Positions 55,033-64,000 of a DNA stretch of 64,000 nt are shown here, piece after piece (the first letter of the stretch is position 1; every line of letters starts with the position of its first letter). The translations under genes were made by a program, and so were the position numbers. The notes under the pieces were generated by a model that worked only from the letters and a program-made list of their open reading frames with translations, was not told the DNA's origin and did not search any database. This DNA comes from Phlegmacium glaucopus (lineage: Eukaryota > Basidiomycota > Agaricomycetes > Agaricales > Cortinariaceae). The stretch is from the NCBI GenBank assembly GCA_015039465.1, contig MU130154.1:186001-250000 (forward strand), in the 5' to 3' direction.

Positions 55033-57263
55033 TTAAAAGATGGTATTTAGGGTCCTATCGTATGTAGATGTTGGTATGGGTTTACTATGAACTTCAGTAT
55101 CAATTAGTGTAAATTCCGTGTGGAAATCGATAGCATCTAGTGGAATTATTTTATCCTTAAACCATGCCTTGCAACTGAAATATAACACAGGATATATGAG
55201 ACTGATATCCAATCACAAGATTCAAAAAGTATTCATCTAACAACATTCTGAGTCAACTTACCAGTTGAGATAGTTGGAGAGGAATGGTGACGGCTTGAAG
55301 GCGGGTACAAATGAACGCCAACCGCTGAACACTAGTACAAGAATATTCATAACAAGGCCATAGTACTGTCCAAAGGTTTGAATATGAGCCATCCGAATTG
55401 TGAAGGAGATCGCATACTGTGATATAGGGTTGAAGGGGACTCTTGTAAGGTAACAAATCCCTAGGTATTTTTTGCACTCGCAAAGCGTTATAAAACCGAA
55501 GATAGGTGACGCCAATCACAATCCATGACAATATGCCAGCAGTAGTTACGAGTGACACCAGCCACAGAAAGACCTTGATTATTGATAGTATGAGTGGGAG
55601 TGGATACTAAAACGTAATGACACACCAACCTGATAGGCACTGTCATTCAAGCTGAGGTAGGCAACCGCACCCCAGATGACTGAGGCAGATACTGCGACGT
55701 ATGGTATACGAAATCGATTTAATTTCACAAGGATAGATGGCGCATGGCCATCGAGGGCCAGTCCGTGAAGAGTTCGAGAGGCCAAAAATGTGCAAGAATT
55801 TCCTGAGCTGAAGGCCGATGTGAGGACCTACATTCAACGTCAGAAATCCGTGCCTTTTGGATAATCAGAACGAGGGACGGTACAATTGCGTTAATAACCG
55901 ATGGAAGAACCTAGATATGTATTTGAAAAAGGGAACTTGACTGTCGATTGAATACGATAACTAACCTTGATACCAGCCCTAGAAAATACTATCACAAATG
56001 GACTCTGGTACACATTGCCCGTTGTAAGGCGCAAACGCTCGTCATTAGCTGGTACGGTCAATGAGATGACAAATATCGATGCGACATAGAAAGCGACCAC
56101 GCGAAAGAAGGTCCGTTTCAGAGCTGCAGGTATTGATGTGCGTGGATTGCGAGTCTCTGCGCCAGCAATGGCTACAACTTGTACGTTCCCATATGCAAAA
56201 GCGGCAAATATCATAGTTGACCAGAAACCAAGAAACCGGCCCTGGAACCCAGTGGTGATATATTCGCGAAAGAGGGGGTAGGGTTCCTTCCAGAAACGAA
56301 ATCCAATTTGTTCTTGACCTGAAAACCATCCAAGGTCAAGCATGACCCCCCCGATGATGAAACAAATGATAAGAGCGACCTTGAGGAAAAAAAAGATCGT
56401 TCAGAGGGAATATCAGTTTTTATGAGGTAACCGACTTTGAGGATGGCGAAATAGAATTCAAACTCTCCGTATACTTGCACTGGGGAAAAATTGACGACTG
56501 CTATGATCGCCCAGAAGATGCTGTCAACAACTTATGAAATGTTATATAGGTGGGTTGAATGCAGAGGTCCGAACCTGATGACAATAAAATGATTTATGTT
56601 AGGATTCCAAAAACCGAGCAAAGATGTTGCTGCGCAGATTTCGGTGGGCATCGTTATGGCTATAGAATACCAGAAATTCCACCTGGATATCTATGAATAC
56701 AAATTTGAGATAGAAAATTGAATGTACATACCCTATCGCGACGCCAGTACTTTTGTCTAACCACATTGTAGCATGCCTTACAAATCCTCCACCGACAGGT
56801 TTGAATGCTGACATTTCTGCAGAGCTGTAAGCTTAAAAGATGGTAAATTGAGTTGATCAGTGATTACAACTTGTGCAAAGCACACCTATTGAGGCAGTAA
56901 CAGTGCCCATCTTTCGTAAACGCATTTTATTTGTTGGCAGAGCACTGTTCCACAGATATTGCTCACCACTACAAAGCCCAAAACGCAGCCAAGGGGACCA
57001 GCTTGGGCCAAAGCGCTTCCACTGGACAGAAATAGGCCAGTTCCAATCATCCCTGCAAGGGCGATCATGGATAAACTATGATTCGATCAGAGAGTTATTG
57101 CCGATGCGGTTCTTCTGTGAAATATGACCCACTGGCGTTCTTGCAAGCCACGTTTCGTACCTCCATCTCCGGAAGAAGGGTCTACATCTACAACGCACTC
57201 ACCACTATCATACGGTAGTTCATTAGCTAGTATTTGCTGGTAAGCTGCCTGACTTGGAGCCAT
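55033..57263 (-). CDS. Amino acid permease, YAT (AAP) family
   Basis: This plasma membrane carrier imports amino acids with protons; its range of substrates is unknown. Start MAPSQAAYQQILANELPYDS. After the hydrophilic N-terminus come MIALAGMIGTGLFLSSGSAL, AQAGPLGCVLGFVVV, MSAFKPVGGGFVRHATMWLD, FWYSIAITMPTEI, ETRNPRTSIPAALKRTFFRV, LASRTLHGLALDGHAP, LVKLNRFRIPYVAVSASVIW and ITYLRFYNALRVQKI-type TYLRFYNALRVQKI. An apparent frame change near 55390-55440 is explained by a 50-base intron with GTATGC and ACAG ends, joining LQPYIT to YYGLVMNILVLVFSGW. A last exon carries CKAWFKDKIIPLDAIDFHTE. All expected helices are present. It shares a 156-base divergent promoter with the bZIP gene. Confidence 0.92.
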
Positions 57264-57419
57264 TTGGCGAGAGTAACTTAGGTTATGGTCGAACAACCTT
57301 GGTTGATTTTGATCCTGATCCTGATTTTGATTTTGATTTTGATTTTACATAATTCAAATCAAGTCGTTTATCTCACATTTTTTAGAGTCTTTCACAATGC
57401 ATCCCTTACCTGCCGAACT
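57264..57419. promoter_or_regulatory. Divergent promoter, permease / bZIP, with hexamer repeat
   Basis: A GATCCT/GATTTT hexamer run lies at about 57305-57346. The bZIP start codon is 74 bases beyond the run. Nothing else was recognised. Confidence 0.5.
57305..57346 (+). repeat. Hexanucleotide repeat (GATTTT / GATCCT)
   Basis: About seven six-base units, first two of GATCCT type and then GATTTT units, in the divergent promoter. Likely length-variable between strains. Confidence 0.85.
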
Positions 57420-58124
57420 ATGACTAGAGGACGAAAGAAGGACCTCACAATTCCTCCCTCTCGCACGCTGGCCCAACAACGCGATTATCGTGCTCGAAAG
57501 GCTCACTACATCGCAAGTCTCGAAGAACGCTGTCGAAAAGCAGAGCAGGAAAATATCCAACTTCGCAAGGAATTAGATGAAGCAAAGGCTCTCCTCACAA
57601 CGCCTGCTATACTTCATCCTGAAACAGTAAGTTGTGCTTTGAATCTTCGAACATCGTAATCTGACATAGCTTACCGCTAGGCTGAGGCATCGTCTGAGCT
57701 CATGCACAATCTCACAGTAGCGACTGCATCGCTCGCTAAATTTCAAAGACTCGCTTTTGCGAGTACTCAGTCTTCGAACGAGCGACCTGGAATACAAACC
57801 TCGAATGAAAGCATTGCGGTGCAACCCGAACGCCGCCAAGCTTCTGACACTGCGCATGGTGCCGCAGCCATTCGTCGAAATCGACCCTATCAAGAGGATT
57901 CATCTACCACTCTACTACAACCTTCATATCACCCTTCGTTACCTGTGTATCCAAGATTAAGCCCCGACATGGATTCGGAGTGTTGCGGGGGATTGCTGGA
58001 TTGCACACACCTACTCGACAAAGATCTAGGTTCATATGACCACGTAATCGACAGAGATCCGGGTTCAAAGACAACTTCCAGGCTGTCGGATTTACGGTCG
58101 ACATCAGATTACAGTTTAGAGTGA
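57420..58124 (+). CDS. bZIP transcription factor
   Basis: Two exons give about 215 residues. Start MTRGRKKDLTIPPSRTLAQQ. The basic region is QQRDYRARKAHYIASLEERC, then the zipper CRKAEQENIQLRKELDEAKA. The Arg/Lys-rich RxxRxRK with a Tyr, and a Cys at the start of the zipper, resemble fungal Yap/Hap-type factors. The intron is at about 57627-57681. The rest is Ser/Gln-rich, and near the C-terminus MDSECCGGLLDCTHLL is a small Cys-rich patch (Cys-Cys then Cys) that could be redox-sensitive, as in Yap1, though this is inference. The gene faces an amino acid permease and might regulate it. Confidence 0.85.
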
Positions 58125-58270
58125 ATTGATCAATTTTACACTTGAGTTTTAACGGCAGAGCATAATAAAAGCAACATAACATGAGACTGAAAGTTACCAC
58201 CCCTTACTCCCTCAACATCCTCTTGGTAAAAAACAAGTTTTCTCTCCCTTCCCTTTTGCGCAAACAAGGG

Positions 58271-59535
58271 TTACGAATTTCGGATTTCGAAAGGGTGCCT
58301 AACAAGCTCATCGTAGAGATCTGTAGGAAGGTCACGCACAAGGGTGACAGCGATTCCGATTACGGGCAGGGCTTCTAAGGGAGGAAAGGTGCGCAGGAGT
58401 CTCATTGGGCTATAAACGTGCGGATGAAAAGTCTGTCTGTCGGCGTAAGTTACATGACTACTGACCTTGACGAGGCCATGACGTCGTCTCGCATGAGAAG
58501 TAACTGGGCAATGACGCAGAGGACATTTAGATGGACACCAAAGGCCAAAAGGAAATCCCATAATTGCAGCACTTGATCCAAAGGCGGCGTGCAGGCGCAC
58601 AAAGTCAAGACAGCTGAACATCAAGGTGTCAGCCATATAGAGTCCTCAGTTCAAAGGGGGAGAACTACACGGAAAAGCATATATTTCTGCCGACAGATTT
58701 TTGGATCGCAAATACGCAAATAATTCAGGATCAACGAATTGAAGGCATTTATCAAGAAGCTGGCAATAAAATGAATGAGATTACAAAAGACCTGATATGA
58801 TTCCCTGCAATGAAAAGGCTGTACCTTCAAACCTCGATGGACACCTTCAAGAGTCGGTTGCACATATAGGGGACACGACTCCTCAATGAATTTTGAAAAG
58901 CAGAAAAAAGCCTCAATTTCTGAGGGCATCGTATAGAGAAAGGGCGCGGCCAGGACGTTCATTCCTTGAACATATGTAAAGCCCAGATCATTCTCGCGCC
59001 TGTCTGATAGTTATTGTGGAATTTAAAAACATTGCATAGGATGTCTTTGCATACCGTTACTCCGCCAGACAAACGCATCTAAAAGACGAACTAACATATC
59101 CTCTTGCACGCGTTCTTTGAATCCTTTATCCGTTGCCAGAGTCCTGTGATAAGATGCAAGGATGAATTAAACATGTCGTTGTTTAGCCAATGAACATTGT
59201 GTACCTAAAAGTATCATTCCGTATTTTCTCTCGCACTTGGCATGGGCCCCGAGAGACATAGCGAAGGTAGGTTTCGGCTGACAGTTCGTTAACTCGAAGT
59301 AATATTTTCCATATTCGAGGACGCAGAGTTGGATCCTTTGTTCGCGGCCAAAGCCTAAGTACACCTGGACATCGGCAATGTTATAACGTACCACCGCTGA
59401 AGGAATGCCCTCTACAAGGATCATCCGTCGAAGTTTTTTTGTACCATCATCGGTCTCTCCTGTTGCCCGAGACTTTGAGGCTGCCTTAGGTTGGCTAAGA
59501 AGTTTGTTGAAAGAATGGGCCGCCGCAGTAGACAT
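58271..59535 (-). CDS. BUB2: Bub2/Cdc16-type Rab-GAP (TBC domain), mitotic exit checkpoint
   Basis: Bub2 with Bfa1/Byr4 is a GTPase-activating protein for Tem1/Spg1 and holds back mitotic exit or septation until the spindle is placed correctly. Start MSTAAAHSFNKLLSQPKAAS, then LRRMILVEGIPSAV and LRPRIWKILLRVNELSAETY. The TBC catalytic motifs are present: the Arg finger in KIRNDTFRTLATD and the Gln in FTYVQGMNVLAAPFLY. Then come FCFSKFIEESCPLYVQPTLE, GVHRGLK and FAYLRSKNLSAEIYAFP. Next are SVLTLCACTPPLDQVLQLWD and FGVHLNVLCVIAQLLLMRDD. The end is LRTFPPLEALPVIGIAVTLV to DELVRHPFEIRNS. About 310 residues, as for Bub2. Call is firm. Confidence 0.94.
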
Positions 59536-59770
59536 TTAAGAGTCGAGATATTGTCTATGTAGTAAGCGAGCCGTATAAACTATCGATAGACACGACCGTT
59601 CAATGGCACATTTACTTGTGGCCTCAAGGCGAGTAGCGCACCTTGAGTGCTTACTAATACTAATACACAGGTCGAGTCGTTCAGCAATGTTCAGCTTGCA
59701 CAGTCAATGCAGTGTTCATGGAAAACCTCTGACCTATTGCATTGACAGACTAGCTTTCTCAGCGTAAAAT

Positions 59771-62700
59771 ATGGACGTTCCGTTTCATTCTTCCGGGGCA
59801 ATGAGTCGGGCTCATTACGCGATTGTCCGCAAAGTTGAATCTGCTTCGACGGTCCAATCTGGCGACCAACATCTTTTTTTGGAGATCAACTCCATTCAAG
59901 AGCAACTTGCTCATCCTAAGCTTCAGCCTGTTTGTGCCGTTTTTCTTCTCTCATTATACTTATATGCTGATTTTTCCTACAGAGTCATTGTAAAGAATGC
60001 CTTATCCTCTTGCTGTATTGTTCGATGTCGGTCAGCCCAGGGTTTCTTGCGCCAGATGCCTTTGATTTCGCATTTCCTCACGCCATAAATCTGGCAGAGG
60101 CAGGGAGAAAGATTGACGACAAGAGGATAGGTCATTCTTGCATTAAGTAGAGCTACATATAGTGGATTAACGCGTCAACTTCCAGGATACCTTTTTTGCT
60201 CTGAAATGATGCCTATAAACCACGAATTAAGGCTCATGTTGGTCAATACATTGCGTAAAGTTAGTTCATTCAAGCATTGTAGCATGGAGTCGCTAATGCG
60301 AGACAGGATCTTGAAAGTGATGAAGTACCACGTATCTGCCTGGCTTTGGACAACTTAATCATGACGCCTACCGAAGACATCATCCCCGCTGTTCAATCGC
60401 TCCTACACGTCCTGCTTTCACATGAACAGTCAGTGACAATTGGTACTCTTCCTTGTCTCGTCCCTGAAGCCGAGCCTTATTTTCTTTAATAGCTCGCATG
60501 TTAGGCGTCGAGCATTGTTGGCAATTCGGGCTCTATCAAACTACAATCTGGAACTACTAACCCGTATTCATGGAACAGTTATTAAATTATTGGGCGATTC
60601 GGATGAAACTGTTGTTAAAGCTGCGTTAACTGTAGCCGCTTCTATGTCCAAGGTTCGTTGATTATTATCCGGTTTAGTGATATCTGACTGAATGGTCAAC
60701 AAGGATGCTGCGATCACGCTTAAAGTTCGAACGACTGTAAATAGGATTCTCAAATCCGAATCTTGTTATATCAGTGAACCGAGTCAATGGTTCATATCGA
60801 AACTATTGAGCTCTCTCAAAACTGTAGGGTCTGTGGCCTTTTTAACTTTTATATTGGCTTCATTGATTCTCATAGCTACTCTATAGTGTGACGGAGACAA
60901 ACATCCCTTCTTTGCTTGACATTATTCAGACGTGCTCGAGCGTCAAAAGCGTAAAACCAGTCGTGAAAGTTATGGTCCTAGAAGTTTTCAGACTTTTTGC
61001 TCAACCAAATCAGGACGGGCTCGCATCCATGGAGAAGTCAAGAAATATGTCGTCTGTCCACTGCATACGAAAGTTTCTGATGTCTGAGAATCCAAACGAC
61101 CTCTATTTTTTTATTTCTTGCCTCGAATGCATCGATGTTGCAACTTGGGCTGGCACTACTTCAGAAAGTCCAGCGGTATTGGAAGAGGAACATTTTGGAA
61201 AAATCATGCAATTGTTGGATTCCTTAGATCTTACTATTTTTCGTAAGGTATGTATCACAGACTCAAAGAAGGGTTTGTCTCTAACTTGATCATAGGCTTT
61301 GAGAATTGTCAACCGAGTTGATCCAATAATTCTCGACATCAAAATCACGCAGATAAAAGGACAAAGTTTAGATTTGACAAGCACTACACGCATACTTGAA
61401 ATTGTGTCGGTTCGCTTCGAACACGACGGTGCAACTTATGCCTCTGCAATTTTAAACTTATTCGAAGAAATAGAAGAAACTTCCAAGTCGCCACAGGTTG
61501 TGCATTCTATCGTCGAGATTGTCCTCACAACCATTCAATCGTCATGTGAGTAAAACGTCCCATGTTCTTGACAATGACACTCACAATTTATGTGACTTCA
61601 TAGCCGATATGAATTTCGGCACCGCAGCTGCATCACACTTCATTAGTGTTCTTGTCGACCAGAACCATGGTATTGGGCCCAATGCTCTAGTAATCATTTC
61701 AGCATTGGCAACAGAGTTCGCTGGTTCCTTACCTTTCGGGCCGCCTGAAATTCTTTCCGGGTTCGCAGTACGATTGAGGGTCTGTCTCCGTGAGTATATT
61801 ACAGAGGACGCAACGACATTGTCTAATAAATATACTTTTGAATAGCAACTATCCAAGAGACTTGTCTCATAGCAATGATTCGCGTCAGAGCTGATTGCGC
61901 TGAAGTTCCACCAGACGTAATCGATATCGTGAAGACCGTTACTTCAGCTGGGCGCCGGGCTGTTCGATCTGTACGTTGAGAAATGACGAAATGCCTTCCT
62001 TCCATGATTGATGGGATTTCCTCTTTAGCGTGGCAATGATTTCCTTGAATATTTGCATAAAAGAGATTTACTTCTGGACATTGTCCATGGGGCGTCATCA
62101 CCTTCTGTGAGTAGGTGACCTGTGTTATAAGGTTTTCAAGTTTTTCAATGACTGAACTATCGCTGGCAGCTTCCACACTTTCTGACGGCTCTAGAAGACT
62201 ACCGGGCCAAGGGAACACGATTGTCAGAGTCAATTCCAGGGTCATCGCGTGTTGCTTCGCCCTTCAGAGCTTCTCAATCGGCGCTCAAATACACACCATA
62301 TGATCCCCCAGAAATTATACCACGGCTGCGAACTAAGAGACCTTCTAGTTCCCAGAGCTCTCACTCTGGGCTGTCTGATCCTGGGCAGGTATTACTACAT
62401 ACACCTGTCGCATCGTTGCCACTGACAGCGGGGGACTTGGCCTTGGCAGCCAGTTTACAAAAACTTGAAATAGTACCCAGTGTAATTTTGAATTCGTTTG
62501 TATTGCCAACAAAAAAACTTCTCACGATCCTTTTATAGCAACCACTTTCTCTAGGCGGCGCAGCTCAAAGCTTGGAACGGTCCGATATACAGGTGGGAGC
62601 CTTTGTATGATTCAATTTCTGCTCTTAATACCCTTTGCAAGTCATCTCGTGTGGACCTAATAACTCTCGATTCGCCTTTTCCTTTGGATGATTCGGATAT

Positions 62701-63078
62701 TTTCGGAAGTTCTGAAGCAAACCATGATGATTTTAAAGATATATGGAACTCGTTCGAGGCTTCTTGCGATTTCCGAGGCTGGTGCAGTGACTCGATAGAT
62801 AATGTGATAAGACGTCTTCAAGGTCTTGGGCATCATCGACTTGCCGTCATAGCTGCCGAGCTTCCTCCGTTCATTGGTAGATTAGGATCTCCCTCTGATT
62901 GGCTAAGCGCGCTGACTTTTTTCTTGAAGGAGAACTGAAAATCACGATGATAGCCAACGATGATGCCAGTCGGACGTTGATACGCTTGCGGGAGACAGAG
63001 GAAGACTCTTGTTTATGGAGATTACGATGTAGGGATAGTGCCATTAGAGCACATCTGCAGACCCTCTTGAGTAATTAA
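59771..63078 (+). CDS. Adaptin large chain, AP-4 epsilon-like
   Basis: Large adaptin chains form the scaffold of AP clathrin-type coats for Golgi-endosome sorting. Start MDVPFHSSGAMSRAHYAIVR. The N-terminal trunk shows EINSIQEQLAHPKLQP, joined to KECLILLLYCSMSVSPGFLA, AFPHAINLAEAGRKIDDKRI, GYLFCSEMMPINHELRLMLV and NTLRKDLESDEVPRICLALD. Next is HVRRRALLAIRALSNYNLEL, with armadillo-like helices to about 61.5 kb. LRIVNRVDPIILDIKI marks the repeat core. A Ser/Pro-rich hinge (62220-62400) and a hydrophilic ending (LQTLLSN) follow. Order of motifs fits the gamma/epsilon/alpha group; epsilon is preferred because of the RIGYL...NTLRKDL block, but gamma or a divergent member cannot be excluded. Many short introns. 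Confidence 0.78.
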
Positions 63079-63563
63079 TCAGAGTTAATCAGGAGCGTGC
63101 GCTAATTTTGCGATGGAAGTATGCTTCCTGAGAAGATATTATGTAATCTGAGCGAGCAGTCAAGAATAAAATTTCGGTTCTTGTTCTTCCAACTCCCTCG
63201 ACACCGAGCTCTTTCAACAATCTATGGTTCTTTCCCTCCTCAAGTATGCAACGCCCTCAATCACTATTCATATGCTAATATTTCCCGGCAGACTGACAAA
63301 CCAGATTAACACCATTCTATTTGGACCCATTAGCTTCCCCCTCGTCGACACAGACAGACCTCCTTAGGGCCTTTGGTATACATAAAGTCATTGACATACA
63401 CAACTCAAACTTTTAGCCTTTCTTCAACTCATGGGATAACTGCATTTTTTTCCTGGAATCCGGTTGCTTGCTTCAGGACGCTGCCTGTTGTTTATATTCG
63501 CTCTCGCCTCGTTGTTGCCATCATACAAGATAAAACTCCAATTATACTTCTAGATTTTTTTTC
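63079..63563. other. Intergenic before the right-edge gene
   Basis: Non-coding by appearance, with a T-run before the next start. No supported gene or repeat. Confidence 0.5.
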
Positions 63564-64000
63564 ATGATGAATGTCCTCAAGACCCCATCCTTCTTTCGCC
63601 CCTCGAGCCGCCCATCGTCTCCCGGTATACCCGTAGCTCCTTTTCGACCAGAATCAGGGCAACATTTAGAGCGGCACTCCCGCTCCTCGAACAAGCTGTC
63701 TCTAAGTAACCTCATCCGTCAACCCACATCACAGCCCCCAAGTCCTACTCTTAAATCCGCTCCCCTTGTTCAGGATGGGTCATATCTTGAAATGTTGAGT
63801 TTAAAACTCACTGAAGCCGTTTCCAAGGCCCTTGCTCCACCCACTGGTCTGCCGTCTGCAAATGAACAAATGATGACCAGACGGTCTATTCCTGCAGGTC
63901 GAGGTGTCGCTCTTGGTTCTTTGATTGCTGCGTACGTCGCAACCTGTTTTGGTTGATATTTGAATAAATGACGCCATCCCTAGTGAATTGAAAGCTGTAC
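63564..64000 (+). CDS. Ser/Pro-rich protein, 5' part, runs off the window
   Basis: Starts MMNVLKTPSFFRPSSRPSSP (the next ATG at 63567 is equally possible). The N-terminus is Ser/Pro-rich with LERHSRSSNKLSLSNLIRQP, then a helical patch SYLEMLSLKLTEAVSKALAP and the segment RRSIPAGRGVALGSLIAA. A GTACGT donor after GSLIAA and a CCTAG acceptor lead to ELKAV at the very edge. Only about 135 residues are visible, so the family cannot be named. Confidence 0.65.

Noticed and set aside
55380..55450. Apparent frameshift in the amino acid permease
   Set aside because: A 50-base GT-AG intron joins LQPYIT to YYGLVMN, which restores the family sequence, so the gene looks intact.
1..64000. Biosynthetic cluster, CRISPR, phage or transposase system
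   Set aside because: No core biosynthetic enzymes, repeat-spacer arrays, reverse transcriptases or transposases were seen on either strand; the genes are mostly unrelated housekeeping genes.

Overview
The window is nuclear DNA from a filamentous basidiomycete, most likely an agaricomycete (mushroom-forming fungus). The genes are dense and broken by many introns of about 50-65 bases with GT...AG ends. The proteins are clearly fungal: ILV6 acetolactate synthase regulatory subunit, a PHO80-type cyclin, a YAT-type amino acid permease, fungal MED1, GOT1, and several Ser/Pro-rich proteins that read like basidiomycete lineage proteins. No bacterial operons, CRISPR arrays, rRNA or convincing tRNAs were seen. 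Exon joins were read by hand from splice consensus and family resemblance, so outer gene limits are firmer than every internal boundary.

Layout, left to right. 1-17 kb: 3' part of an HMT1/ATM1-type ABC half transporter; a glycine-rich RRM protein; an HMG-box factor; ILV6; COG5; a CipC-like protein with a Gln/Tyr repeat; a four-helix membrane protein; mitochondrial pyruvate carrier MPC2; an Apq12-like membrane protein; a small Cys-motif protein. 17.2-20.8 kb: gene-poor, and occupied by a dead sugar transporter of the major facilitator superfamily whose C-terminal half lies in the opposite orientation to its N-terminal half. 20.8-40 kb: WDR68/DCAF7 WD40 protein; a concentrative nucleoside transporter; palmitoyl-protein thioesterase; a large TP-motif membrane-anchored protein; an EF-hand MscS channel; MED1; a mitochondrial membrane protein with a broken partial copy beside it; RPL12; a PHO80-like cyclin. 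40-64 kb: a Ran1/Ksp1-like kinase; a short UTP6; a Ser/Pro-rich protein; GOT1 with a stray copy of its last exon; a fucose-permease-like transporter; a DUF6924-like protein; RACK1 with a U24 snoRNA in an intron; an inosine-uridine nucleoside hydrolase; an amino acid permease; a bZIP factor; BUB2; an adaptin large chain (AP-4 epsilon-like); and the 5' end of a further gene.

The genes do not form one pathway or a biosynthetic cluster. They are mostly housekeeping: ribosome and rRNA modification (RPL12, RACK1, U24, UTP6), Golgi and vesicle traffic (COG5, GOT1, adaptin), mitochondrial metabolism (MPC2, ILV6), nutrient uptake, and cell-cycle control. Compactness is the main architectural theme: several divergent pairs share promoters of about 80-180 bases, one convergent pair has stop codons 8 bases apart, and two head-to-tail pairs have about 50 bases between stop and start. 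I found no convincing new multi-gene system. The strongest unusual items are the inverted transporter pseudogene, the intronic U24 snoRNA, the partial duplications of GOT1 and of the mitochondrial protein gene, and the short UTP6.
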